From the NCBI RefSeq assembly GCF_963678975.1, contig NC_089281.1:24470765-24534764 (forward strand): DNA of 64,000 nt, given 5' to 3'. Under the pieces are notes generated by a model. The model saw only the letters and a program-made list of their open reading frames with translations. It did no database searches and was not told the DNA's origin. Below, piece after piece: positions 51,801 through 59,762 of the stretch. A program made the position numbers and the translations under genes. This stretch comes from Dysidea avara (taxonomy: Eukaryota > Porifera > Demospongiae > Dictyoceratida > Dysideidae). The stretch's first letter is position 1. Every line of letters begins with the position of its first letter.

Positions 51801-54800
51801 CTTTTCAAACAGTTCTTGATTCGAAATGCTGTGTAACATGTTGAACATAGCTGACAATGAAGCGTAATGGATACTTCATTTCTCAGACAATAATTGATAT
51901 AGCTGGGGAGCGCAGTGCCATTTCAGATGCGGTAAGCGTGAGTCATAATAATTATCTACAAAAAGGTTAACAAACAAGTACACAAAATTTTTTTTTGAAT
52001 TTTCAACTACAGTAGGGACCATAGCACATTGATAAAAAGTACTGAAACAAGTTGGAGTAGTGCACAATATTAAATCACAGCAAGGGGTCATAATAATATA
52101 GATTATGAACTCTTGATCACAGTAAAACAATAAGAAGTGTTATGTCCCTACTGTGCTCAAGATACCATAATGGAAATGCACATTAGGGACATAACACTTC
52201 TTCTTGTTTTACTGTGATTTAATATCATGCACTACTCCAGCTTGTTTCAGTACTTTTTATCAATGTGGTATGGTCCCTACTCTAGTTAAAATTCCTAATT
52301 TTTTTGTGTACTTGTAAATAAAAAGCCTTATTACGAAACTCGCTAATTAAAGGGTGTGACACCCATTTCACTCTTGAATATTCATCCTGTTTCGTTTGGG
52401 ATGAATGCTCGCAAGCAAAATGGGTGCCACGCCCTTCGATTAGCAAGTTTTTTAATAGCTTGCACTCTCGTGAGACAACCTTGTGTTTCAGCGGTACGTA
52501 CTGTAGGATATCTGCATGCAAACCATGTATATAGTAACCAGCATCCTGTCAGCTCTCTGAATAGTCATCAGTAGTAGCACTGCTATACTGGGATAAATGG
52601 TGTATGTACCATAACACTGAATGCTGTCACATGTGAGCATATATCATATGCTAGTGATGCTACAATACCCGCTATTGTGTGGGGTCATCACTGTATTCAT
52701 TCCATTTAGTGTTATACTCAGCAGTAGTCATTTGTGATAATCACTATAAGCCTTTCAGTTCTGTTCATGAAGACATTTGGGTTCACATGTACACACACAC
52801 GCACGCACACACGCACGCACGCACACCTACTGTATACAATACAGTATAAAGTACATAAATACACGTATACGTATGTATCTGCAGCACTTACAGGTTTAGA
52901 CCCATTCCAATGGCATCAGAAGCGACCATCACTGGAGACAACTTATCATTAAACATGGCAGCTTGCTTCAACCTCATCACTAAAGTACAGTCAGTAAACA
53001 TGACATAGTACAGTTACACACAATATAGTCCTTTACTCCCTACCAGAGGGTAGTCCACCATAGACCACAGCACAGTGATAGCCAGTATACTGCTCAACTA
53101 GTGCCTTTAGCTGGAATATGTTATTGCGGGAGAATGCCACCAGACAGTCCCCAGGTCTCAATTTAGAAAATTCTCCACCTACAATCAAAACAACCCACAA
53201 CATTATAATTCTCACAGAAATATAAAGTGAAAGCAAGAGTTAGGTAATACGGTGAAAGGGATTACTTGTTACAAAAGAATAGATTACAATTTTAGGCAAA
53301 AAAAAATGAGCAAAGAGTAGGCAATATGGATGCAACGCATGCACACTAATTTACTTATTATTACTTTACAACAAAATTACAATTAGAATACATGTATTAT
53401 ACAAAAATAGTGTGGTGGTGGTGCTGCTGAGGATTTTGTGAACAGTTGGTACACATTTGCTTTATTCTCTAGGGAATAATTCACATGGTCCAGTCTATAC
53501 AGTATGCATGTGGAACTAATACATGTAAAAAAGGCTATTTATCTTAGCTGCTTCATCATGCACAGAAACTAAAGTTTTCATTGATTATAGCAACATAATG
53601 GCTCAATTTGAAAGGTACATAATTCTTCTGTGTCTTTTATTTGAAAGGAACTTTACAGTAGTTTATTTCTGTTGTTGTAGTTCATGTCCCACTTACCTAA
53701 GCTATCCTTCAGTGTAACAAGTGGAAGAAGACGATCATAATATTTCACTTCAATCTCTTCTCCTATTGAAGTCACTATCTTCTTCACCACGTCTACAGCA
53801 ATCTTGGAGCCACACAAGTGTATCTCCTTAGCAGGGAGACCTACAGGTAAATGAGAACAAAACTTTGGTAAATACCATTTTTTATATTATATCAAATAGG
53901 AACCCAATAAGAAATATACAAAATTGGATGTTAATCTCAATTTTTGCGTAGTATGACTATTAACTGATCTCGCCTACCTAGAAGCACTCTTGTCCAAGCA
54001 AACCCTCTCTCGCTATTTCCAATCATCTGGGCTTCATCAATAACAGCAACATCATCTGCACAACATTCATAATATAATCTAATAGTAGCAACACTACTTT
54101 AACAAAAGGACACTGTAAAAGCCAAGCACCTAGGAATGTTAGCTGCATGTCCTACTGGGACACTGCATTTTGGAACTTAAGAACCATTATATACATGACC
54201 TTGTTTAGCATGTCCTTCACTTACAAATTTCATAACCAGAACAGTCTGCCATTTCTACAGTACATGACAAGTGATTGGCTGGTTCATCTGGACTACCACT
54301 ACCAAACAACTGTTCCTCTCCAGTTAGCATGTCACACAATACTCCCTATGGTGTGTAAGGATGGTAGTTATAGTTAACTGTATAGTGTGTGTATGTGTGG
54401 TGTAGTGTGTGTGTAGTGTAGTGTGTGCACATGCGCATGCATGATTACACATAAAACTTCCTTTTAGTACACACACACACTATATCTACACATTCACCTT
54501 AGCATTACATCTCTGATAGATCTCAGCAGCTAACATTCTCAACGGTGCACAATACACAGCCTTTTCTGCACTCATATATCTCTCAAGAGCCGCATGGGTT
54601 TTGCCAGAATTTGTCGGACCAGCATGATATACAAACCGTCGCTTCAACTTTCTAGTCCTAAGATACCACAGTGGAGGACACGACAGCTTGTTATTGGACA
54701 GCAGCTCTTCACACAGCTCATCAGGATATATTGACTTAGCACAGTCCAGAAAAAATGGGAACAAGTCATCAATGCTTCCTAACAAAGATTGTATTCTGTA

Positions 54801-55826
54801 TTGTTCTTTGTAATAAAATCTTACTCTTTTTATTATGAATATCAAATAGCACAGAAGAAAGATTGATGTCAATTGTAGGGAACTGTTGAAGCACGTCTTT
54901 GTTAAAGGTTTTCAGGGCAGATTTGATCATATTGTCTGAAAGACTCTGTTCTGCTGCCAAAAGTTTCCATGACTTCTTACCAAATTTTTCCAAGATACTT
55001 CGTACCTGCTCTAAAGCAAAACACACATAACTTTCCATATACTATTACATATTCTTACGTCTAGTAAATGATGATATAATTCTATCTCTTGACTTCTAAA
55101 TGACAGATAAAAAGCATTTTAATTTTAATATAGTTATTTCATTAGCTATGTTGATTATAAAAATGCAAAGTAATACTTCTGTGGTTCAACATGTGTCATG
55201 ACATGAAAGTGAAGTTGAAACATCCAACACGCCTTGTGTCTAGCTATTGATGTAGAAATTTGATAAAGAAAAGCCATCCTGGGTAAGGTAAAGTGAAAGA
55301 TACATTGAAATTATCATTTCCTTTAACCATACAAATGCACAACATACCACTATCCCTCCAGATCATCACCTCCACCCCAATCCTCCATGGAAAGTACACA
55401 CTCACCCAGCAAGGAGATGCTGAATATTTAGGCTGGGAGAGCTCACATAGTCAGGGGACACTGAATAACCTATTTACAAGTTATCAAGATTTGGGCCAGG
55501 TAAGAAGGCTGAATAGACCATAGACAATTGCGGGGATCCAAGTTAGCAACTTGAACGCCTTATGTAAAGCATGGTGCATGCATGATGAAAAGCCTTCTTG
55601 TTAGAAAAGCCTTCTTGTTAGCTTGTAAGGTCAATGCAAGAGAGTTCTGTGATCAGCAGTCAGGGTGCTCATAACCTACAGGTGATGTATTACCACACAA
55701 CACGCACACACACACCACTTTCTCATAATGAGCTCGATATAATGGACCTCCATTAGCAAACAGTTGTCTCCTCACAATATAGAACGCTTGTATTCTAGTA
55801 ATGTGCCAGCGGACGACTTTCCACAT
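33895..55826 (-). CDS. SUPV3L1: ATP-dependent RNA helicase SUPV3L1/SUV3, mitochondrial
   Basis: DExH/Ski2-like helicase that unwinds structured mitochondrial RNA and works with PNPase in the matrix degradosome. Fourteen minus-strand exons: 55826-55719, 55008-54825, 54778-54498, 54345-54225, 54055-53978, 53840-53697, 53178-53044, 52979-52892, 35797-35657, 35549-35486, 35343-35191, 35145-35035, 34558-34410 and 34030-33895. All joins are in frame; product 630 residues (vertebrate forms are near 780, with a longer N terminus and tail). Exon 1 encodes a basic, hydrophobic, acid-free start (MWKVVRWHITRIQAFYIVRR), a likely mitochondrial presequence. Motifs: I GPTNSGKTHAALERY, Ib TGEEQ, II VIDEAQMIGN (human DEIQ), III/IV RPGDCLVAFSRNN, V ASDAIGMGLN, VI QIAGRAGRYQSQYDHGEV. 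The C-terminal SUV3 region includes WPLPSVT and LYLWL. The exon 1 to 2 join is the least certain. Intron 8 is 17.1 kb. Confidence 0.93.
34054..34243. repeat. 38-bp tandem repeat, five copies
   Basis: Unit CACAATGATTTACAGCAAAT then GAGGCTATTTCAATGTAA, copies differing only by single substitutions (GAGGC/GTGGC). It begins 23 bp upstream of the acceptor of the last SUPV3L1 exon, so it occupies the branch-point zone of that intron. Confidence 0.9.
35527..35617 (-). repeat. 46-bp tandem duplication spanning the acceptor of SUPV3L1 exon 10
   Basis: Two near-identical copies start at 35527 and 35573 (TCGGCATGTGTTTAGGAAAA then AATCTGTCACAAAACACACA). Read on the minus strand each carries the GTTTTGTGACAG acceptor plus the first 23 bases of exon 10. 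Using the proximal site (exon from 35549) keeps the frame; using the duplicate at 35595 adds 46 nt and soon meets TGA. Confidence 0.85.
35853..35878 (+). repeat. Solo end of the TTATAAGCTCCTG repeat
   Basis: CTTCAGCATTTATAAGCTCC then TGGTA; same end as 10774-10792 and 32799-32824. Confidence 0.45.
35879..38332. other. SUPV3L1 intron 8, before the RT ORF
   Basis: 2.45 kb. Contains an (AC)n run near 36137-36158 and T-rich stretches (36582-36605). A 113-codon ORF at 37620-37961 has no recognisable features. The last ~200 bp before the RT ORF (from about 38130) are less AT-rich and may be its 5' UTR; ATCACGTGAC lies 14-23 bp before the ORF's ATG. Confidence 0.45.
38333..41530 (+). CDS. Non-LTR retrotransposon polyprotein: reverse transcriptase with a Tudor-like insertion, CCHC knuckle and restriction-like endonuclease
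   Basis: Intact 1065-residue ORF, antisense within SUPV3L1 intron 8. ATG at 38333 is chosen over upstream GTG codons and has good context (GAACATGGCG). Palm motifs: GMDGITYYHL and FRPIALTCVVRKLF (fingers), motif A FLDLKNAFGSV (about residues 345-355), motif B RGVFQGDTLSPIIF (402-415), motif C MGYADDVTLV (544-553). Between B and C sits a ~70-residue Tudor-like module (446-509). The C-terminal part has a knuckle C-x2-C-x8-H-x4-C (863-880), then RPDIVIHN, LLFELTCP and a Lys-rich RKQNKAEY. That is the PD-x14-E...K..Y layout of the R2/R4/NeSL-type restriction-like endonuclease. No N-terminal zinc finger or Myb domain is seen. The catalytic Asp and YADD residues are present, so it may be active or recently so. 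Element boundaries were not resolved. Clade assignment is inference. Confidence 0.9.
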   Translation: MASPHRPQEQYAKPPPCWPRLDDILRNRLAWLHHSIGRDVLSPAEGAGEFSHIVSDLLLEYEVIILPTCNGRHRPRRMETILKNLTDMKNASRRHMEGDDGNFITLVRTHNKVLKCHRRQQITREMCKNEQEFRKNPWQYVHKKLQPSNNPDPSFDHSSATSYFKETYSDSTVTYNKLPDWTHEFIPDCDPSLFNTEKITPGLVKSTLKHCSMQSAPGMDGITYYHLYHLPSSHHFMATLFNKLLETGTAPPNWGVARLRLIHKSGDTSDPSNFRPIALTCVVRKLFHKILSRHLEIYLRANNVIDTSIQKGFVSGLPGVFEHIYSLSAIMEDALTNRKPLMMTFLDLKNAFGSVSHQLIFDMLEAVKVPPSFKDYVQSFYSQLFVIVKGNSWETDQIPFKRGVFQGDTLSPIIFLLVFNPVLKLAESLNSSHGYQFQLKIKDTEMLPPVGTYVYIKWTEDNGELPGWYKAYVDEYYTDGSCKIVYSEDNGQVVYETVDLNRTQWLPCSKRARKFVPLETDPVTSKAKWRPSLKVVNSSEHSVMGYADDVTLVSDNFDIHVSALQTVDRRACDLDLSFKPVKCISYLFDGSKCLQKGIVLSKGVTRSITKGGTKFLGKLIGVSLSTTKRSANKRMVGRITELLSATDTLRIRGEYKLWIYRNYILSLLRFHLSVDAVTPTAISKMESMATRYLKRWLHLPRSATRVVLYYPGICCPSVSNVTREAKISLLSCISASSDPKLQELGVHLHLGQEFLQFQDCDYSILSTARKQLSSLPTARSLYVTAKTQLLSEVKSTSEDHLQTLSVQCKFADSAKLETSCRTWNRLLSSMHPGQLSFLLRAASDTLPTAMNLRRWNIQCHAKCVLCDSSRPTTAHVLGGCPVALSQERYTYRHDLVIQSLVDSFIRVYIDLPYIRVYADLPNLRASESPPSTLPPNVIVTPFRPDIVIHNTVTSSILLFELTCPLDSAHHLEQARSRKQNKAEYHQILSELDRLNVTNFYETLEISVLGHFQQFSVTNTYNVLHFIDKDINITRSLVRRMLDDASKVCMTASQRIFMARDCRDWL
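39668..39859 (+). other. Tudor-like domain coding segment inside the RT palm
   Basis: Encodes VGTYVYIKWTEDNG, GWYKAYVDEYYTDG, CKIVYSEDNGQ and a closing NRTQW. This is the pattern of Tudor/PWWP-superfamily barrels (V.V.W..D..WY.A.V..Y......I.Y.DG.....L....W) found in chromatin readers such as PDS5-type Tudors. It falls between RT motif B and the YADD box, where related elements have only a short linker. Family call is by pattern, not by search. Confidence 0.75.
41531..42396. other. 3' flank of the RT element and an unclassified repeat-like block
   Basis: 41531-41700 is probably the RT element's 3' UTR (T-rich, then the loose hairpin CACCAGCCTTGTGGTCGCATGTGACCGAGGG). From about 41702 to 42370 the composition shifts, and two or three related sub-blocks contain variants of AGTTATGA..GAAA and GAA..AATCGGAT.....ACC. 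These look like repeat copies of unknown type. It ends at the dispersed motif (42382-42397), directly before the satellite. Confidence 0.45.
42382..42397 (-). repeat. Dispersed 13-mer motif copy 4 (reverse)
   Basis: ATACTCTAATAGAACA, immediately preceding the first satellite unit. Confidence 0.6.
42398..43915. repeat. 31-bp satellite array, ~48 units, with higher-order duplication
   Basis: Consensus GTAGAGAGTTCAGCTACAAA then CAAATCACCCT. Units vary mainly in the second half (CAAATCACC, GAAACCACCAT, AGAAGTTACCTT, AACAAGTCACC). A ~150-bp block starting GAAGTCACATTGTAGAGAG at 42731 recurs at about 43008, a spacing of about nine units, so part of the array was copied as a higher-order block. No spacers, no coding sense, not a CRISPR. 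Confidence 0.93.
43916..44133. other. Segment between the satellite and the hairpin
   Basis: Holds an ATATGCAAGAGTTCATAATA / TATAATGAACTCTTGATATATGC palindrome (about 43922-43965) and a small GCCCCAAAGCTGGCC...GGCCGGCTTTGGGG hairpin (44079-44108). Confidence 0.6.
44134..44464. mobile_element. Near-perfect 330-bp foldback element
   Basis: Two arms of about 160 bp (left from ATCTAATCAAAAACAGCCAA, right ending TTGGCTGTTTTTGATTAGAT) enclose a loop of about 15 bp (GCCGCTTGGTCTTGGC). Differences between the arms are few (one A-run length, one inserted ACA). Such symmetry implies recent origin or strong self-conversion. No target duplication seen. Confidence 0.85.
45192..45268 (+). other. tRNA-like sequence in the Helitron 5' region
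   Basis: GGTTTAGGTGCCTGCCTTAC, then GTGGGTTAGAGTCCAGC, resembles the D-arm (A box), a TAC anticodon context as in tRNA-Val, and the T-arm (B box GGTTAGAGTCC, with AG in place of the usual CG). Stems are imperfect, so it is not a working tRNA. It could be a SINE head or captured Pol III promoter. Confidence 0.4.
45407..47240 (+). pseudogene. Helitron Rep (N-terminal and part of the Rep domain), broken
   Basis: ATG at 45407 opens a basic leader (MPPKRKRSSTFCAF, a nuclear-signal type). Codon 35 is TAA (45509-45511); the frame then continues open through Arg/Gln-rich repeats (AARRLAR, EEQQ) to 47389. Helitron Rep hallmarks follow: CTHCGALKF, PLLFSYGTDGWH, FLVDAYCKIETERLQFLRRE, SSFTGGPRYMHERQQDAMTY and DHFITMTTNPNWPEI. 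The frame reaches AWLYSTELQKG, where the catalytic HUH motif and Tyr region should follow, but the sequence jumps into helicase code. So the nuclease core is lost. Confidence 0.85.
47200..48202 (+). pseudogene. Helitron Pif1-type helicase remnant, Walker A deleted, frameshifted
   Basis: Starts mid-domain: NDNPMGGKCMLLCGDFRQIL (motif III region), then HLWDSVVVKQLHTNMRV (motif IV), in the frame open to 47592. Near 47580 the frame shifts to WLSEHCILAPLNKTTHSINM and runs to a stop at 48202, with FAMTINKSQGQTFKGVGLDL (motif V) and MLYVALSRVGS (motif VI). Motifs I and II are missing, removed by the same deletion that truncated Rep. The 5' end overlaps the Rep frame across the junction. Confidence 0.85.
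48203..48963. other. Helitron 3' non-coding part
   Basis: 760 bp after the helicase stop. Includes an imperfect GTTCTTCACAACGTGGGGCA/CGTTGTGAA palindrome (48459-48486). No gene recognised. Confidence 0.5.
48964..48997 (+). other. Helitron 3' terminal hairpin and CTAG end
   Basis: A seven-base stem CTGCCCT/AGGGCAG with a GCACGAT loop, then GTACTACAG and CTAG: the termination signal of rolling-circle transposition. Confidence 0.85.
49144..50730. other. SUPV3L1 intron 8 between the hAT composite and a hairpin
   Basis: 1.6 kb. The minus strand at 49380-49260 has a stop-free stretch after a TTGCAG acceptor (peptide with DNICADIIMTKHPTLIESVQ) but no recognised family. Otherwise AT-rich, no repeat identified. 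Confidence 0.4.
50731..50946. repeat. Hairpin element, 216 bp
   Basis: AACAGTTGCCCCTTCT...GGTAATCACA pairs with TGTGATTGCCCAGAAGGGGC then AACTGT. MITE-like, in SUPV3L1 intron 8. Confidence 0.55.
51154..52316. mobile_element. Foldback repeat family, copy C
   Basis: Colinear with copy B over about 1.1 kb (TATAGTAGGGACCACAAAGG; CATTACGCTTC-type blocks; right hairpin with AAAAAGTACTGAAACAAGTT and ATAACACTTCTTCTTGTTTT). Its left hairpin arm is interrupted by a 35-40-bp insertion around 52082-52120 (GGGGTCATAATAATATAGAT then TATGAACTCTTGATC), absent from copy B and related to the palindrome at 43922. The minus-strand ORF 51426-51857 (143 codons) has weak cysteine-rich character but no known domain. 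Confidence 0.7.
52336..52450. repeat. Hairpin element related to 33083-33180
   Basis: AAACTCGCTAATTAAAGGGT then GTGACACCCATTT pairs with AAATGGGTGCCACGCCCTTC then GATTAGCAAGTTT, around a GAATATTCATCC...GGGATGAATGCTC loop. Confidence 0.6.
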
Positions 55827-55895
55827 GGCACTACTACCCTTAATAATGCGCGCTTATTATCTAAACAAAGCGCACCATAATTACCAAACGGGGTC
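55827..55895. promoter_or_regulatory. Bidirectional promoter of SUPV3L1 and KTI12
   Basis: 69 bp between the divergent ATGs. It contains AATGCGCGCTTATTATCTAA and no CACGTG. Core elements presumably overlap the 5' coding exons. Confidence 0.6.
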
Positions 55896-56723
55896 ATGCC
55901 TTTGTTAATGATGTGCGGCTTTCCTTGCTCAGGAAAAACTCGACGAGTGGAGAAATTCGTAGAACACGTACGTACGAGCACTGATTTGCAAGTAAACGTT
56001 ATTTTCGACGAGTTTACTACTTTTGATAAGAACACGTGCTACTCTACGCCCAGTATGGAAAAGGTTGTAAGAGGTTCACTCAAATCAAACGTTGAAAGAT
56101 TGTTAAGCAAAGATTGTTTAGTGATTGTTGACTCTCTCAACTACATCAAGGGGTTCCGATATGAGTTGTACTGTGTAGCTAGACAACTGAAAACAACTCA
56201 TTGTGTTGTTCAGTGTGAGTGTGCTGCACCACAGGCCAAGGACTGGAATAAGAGTCGTGACAATAAAGATGACTGTTATACAGATGAAATAATGGATGCT
56301 TTGATCATGAGATTTGAGCCACCTGATGATCGTAACAGATGGGACAATCCTTTGTTCATTGTTCTGCCTGAAGATGAGTTCCCAAATGGAGGAATCTTAG
56401 ATGCATTACTTAAACGAGTGGCGCCTCCACCAAATCAGTCAACACAATCAAAGCCACTGTCTTCAGCTGGATTTTTACATGATCTAGATCGTAGAACTCA
56501 AGAAGTGATATCTGCAATTATGGAAGGTCAACGGACAAGCTTTGTTGGTGATTCTATCAATATTCCAAATTGCTCAGAGAAATTAACTCTTAATCGACAC
56601 CTCACCATGGGAGAACTAAGTAGATTACGACGACAGTTTATAACTTATAGCAAAATGCATCCAGTAGATGATTCAAATAAAATACCTACTCTATTTGTAC
56701 AGTATCTTCAAAATACATTGTAA
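55896..56723 (+). CDS. KTI12: KTI12 homologue (Elongator regulatory ATPase)
   Basis: P-loop protein that binds tRNA and Elongator and is needed for wobble-uridine (mcm5/ncm5) modification; related to the kinase PSTK. Single-exon gene of 275 residues, shorter than yeast or human forms (310-355). The P-loop lies at the N terminus: LLMMCGFPCSGKTRRVEKF. Then come VNVIFDEF, a LSKDCLVIVDSLNYIKGFRY block (Walker B-like, D-S-LNY-KG-RYE signature) and CVARQLKTTHCVVQCE. The tRNA-binding C-terminal part follows, with MRFEPPDDRNRWDNPLF, DRRTQEVISAIMEGQ and LRRQFITYSKMHP. The first ATG lies two codons before the conserved LLMMCGFP, so it is the natural start. Shares a 69-bp promoter with SUPV3L1. Identification is firm. 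Confidence 0.95.
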   Translation: MPLLMMCGFPCSGKTRRVEKFVEHVRTSTDLQVNVIFDEFTTFDKNTCYSTPSMEKVVRGSLKSNVERLLSKDCLVIVDSLNYIKGFRYELYCVARQLKTTHCVVQCECAAPQAKDWNKSRDNKDDCYTDEIMDALIMRFEPPDDRNRWDNPLFIVLPEDEFPNGGILDALLKRVAPPPNQSTQSKPLSSAGFLHDLDRRTQEVISAIMEGQRTSFVGDSINIPNCSEKLTLNRHLTMGELSRLRRQFITYSKMHPVDDSNKIPTLFVQYLQNTL

Positions 56724-57822
56724 ATTTAAAAATGCTTTAAATCAATTAATTAGTAAATCAATGCGCACAGGTCTTCAAAAAATTTTACGTGTGGTGTGCG
56801 TTGTTTGGAGTTTTCTCGATTGGTGCAGCAATGTTTTATTTCTGGTAAGTTTTTACAAATAGTCTATTGTTCATTATGAATACAGATAATTTATCAGTTT
56901 CGTTAAGCCTGCTAGCGTAAACAAGTAAGCCAATGCCTTACCGAACTTTGCAAATATTTTAACACCTGGTCTTAAAAGTACTGAAACAAGGTGATATCGG
57001 TTATCTGTATTTCCGAGGTGAATTTTGAAGGAAGCTTGTGTATGCGACGCCTTGCAAATGTGAGTAAAACGAATCCTATACCGCTGTGTAACAAAGCCAT
57101 ACATACAGTAGTTAAATTTTCTTTTTTTTACGCGTACTGTTGCAGTAATATAATATACTGTTTCATGCTTCAAGGGATTCTGTATGTATTTACCAACCTG
57201 TGCAATTTTCCAGCTTTTTGTTGACCCATTGTGGAATGTGTGTATGGTGTGTTGACACCTTAGTATACACTATAAATATTTTGTAAATCATGTGTCAGTT
57301 TTGTTATGCTGGTTGTTTACTTCAAGCTGTGTTAGAAAAGTTGGGATACAGCCCATTTAATAACCATTACACTTGTGTGTAGTTTGTAACATAAAAACAA
57401 GCTTGTTTGCAATGGTTTTTCCCAACTTTACTTTGCAGTTACCTTAGTGATCGTTTAGAATTTGCTTGTTTTTGTTGTTTTGCTAGGAATTGACTCACAG
57501 GTGCAAGCATTTACTTTGTTTAATGTGTTTTTAAATACAACATCCCCCAAGAGTAAAATTAATATCTTGAAAACTTCTTAATGTATAGGCACTATGGAAC
57601 CCAGGGTTTGTGAGGAGAGAGATTGTAAAGATTACGTACGCTAAGCCAGCTACCTGTTGAAAGGGAGCCTTACTGTAGTTGAAGTCTTCATGTTTCATAA
57701 CTTTGGGGGTCCTTTGGAAAATGTGTTACAGTGAAGTGCTACTTGTTTGTGGTATTTAGTGTGTATTGGCACAAATGTATGATATGCAATGTGGTTTGTT
57801 GAGACCTTATAGTTGGTTAGTC

Positions 57823-57841
57823 AAAATACTCTAATAGAACA
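57823..57841 (-). repeat. Dispersed 13-mer motif copy 5 (reverse)
   Basis: AAAATACTCTAATAGAACA; matches copies 1 and 2 over 17 or more bases. Confidence 0.6.
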
Positions 57842-59762
57842 ACCAGTTTATCTGAAGACTTAGTAGCTGCTTTAGTTTATCTAATGGTCTATATTTTTAG
57901 TGTAAATTACTAGCTTACAAGTGTTGCCAGTCTATATTATGATGATTTGATTGATTTCCCTATTCTAACAATACTGGGTCATTTGTTATTGTAATGAAGC
58001 TTATCCACTGGCTGAGCTCCACTCAATTATATATAAGGCTGCTTGTGAAGGGCTTAACAAGATGATATGGAAACAATTTCTGTATCATTGGTATGGAATG
58101 TATATTTACATTGCATACTTAAGTAATCACACAAAACTTCGATAGCCATTCACTATAAAAGCAACTATATATAGTGTGTGAGACACAATGGCTTTATATG
58201 ATGTTAAGTGTAAGGGTTTTAACTGTGAGACATGTATTTTTACTGTGTGCTCTCTGATGTAAGGGTGTGTATGTGGTGAATGGTGTTTTGATGCATTTGG
58301 CTCCATTCAGTAGACTTGTAAGAGACAACATTCTCAGGTGCCTAAAGTATTCCTTATAGTTGTTAACCTTTAACATCTTGTTTGTCACTGTTGCTATGAC
58401 AATGACAATGTGCACCCTAATAAAAGTTCACTTGATACTATAAACACTAAACAATGAAACCTGTCTGTAACAGACGGTATGGAACCAACTGGTTTCAATG
58501 AAAACTTCATAGTTTCTCCTCAGAGGTAAAACCTTGTTGGCACAAAAACTGCATGTCCTTAGCATAGTGGTTGTTATTGTGTATCCGGAGATCCTTTTTA
58601 GTATGGCAGCAAAAAAGACCCTAGTTGTACAATTTTGGTAAGGACTTGGTTGATATACATTTATGACAAATCTGTTTGTAATAACCAGGCCCTCAAAGGT
58701 TATAAAACTTCCTTCATTATTAATAGTATGAATCTTATTCATAATAACCATATTAGGTTGGGTACATGGTAGACATAATGAGATTACAAATTATGTAGTT
58801 ATCAGTAGCTCTACATGATCTACTTTTATGGCTATGTAGCTGGTCAGCACCTTAGCGGTTTCCTGTTCTTGTCATGTATGTCACCAACCAAACACCCACA
58901 CATGGAAACAAATAATAAATTTGCTTAAAACATTTCATTAACACAATACCACAAGATTTATTTACTTTTTGTGTAACTTTAACTGCTAAGTAACTAACTA
59001 TTTAAGCCTGTAATTACATTTGGTAGTTTAATAATTTGTTTACTTGTGGAACAGCTGTTTGGTTGCCTCTAGACTAATAGGGTATTTGTGGATAGTAAAG
59101 TGAATTGGTGAAGTTTGTACAGTCCCAGATTAATGGCTCTACAAGTTTTTGTGTTACACAAGTTTTATCATGAGGTTATATCATGATGCTTGGATTTGAT
59201 TAAATACTGCTCTCTCTGTGTATTATTTTATTAATAAACAGTCGTGAACCTGGTGACCCACATAATGCTATTAACAAATTGGGCTATACTACTTGAGAAG
59301 GGATTGCAAAAGTAGTGTGAGGCTTGGCAGGAAGATGTGATGAAATGTTAAACACAAGAACAGTACCCTCCAAATAATCTAATATTACTGTTAGTGTGTC
59401 ATGGTTACAACATGCAGTGTAGAGTAATGTGGTTTCAATGTTGTCCTACTTGATTGAAGACCCATGACTTAGAACACACAGGTGGCTGAAATGATACATA
59501 ATGGTATTAAAAAATAATTGGGAAGATTGGTGCAGGTATTTTCACATTTTTTTGCTGTGGCTACACTCTCACTTGTCACCTTGTACGAATGCCCTGGTCT
59601 CTTGTCGTACAAGGGTCTTGATGGGAAGGAGCCTGGTTGTATCTTTTTTGTGTCTTCTCTTTTTTAACCTGGTACATTTTGAAGCCTTTGTTCTCACAGC
59701 TGAGATTTGTATTGTTGACAGATTTGGTATATACTATGTCCAATGAATTTTGATAGTCTACG

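Noticed and set aside
51426..51857. 143-codon minus-strand ORF in foldback copy C
   Set aside because: Copy B has the same region broken into several frames; no known domain. Kept only as a note under the repeat.
55772..56035. 87-codon minus-strand ORF overlapping the KTI12 start, looking like a mitochondrial leader
   Set aside because: It is antisense to conserved KTI12 code; the better SUPV3L1 start is the ATG at 55826 in a different frame, which splices in frame to the helicase exons.
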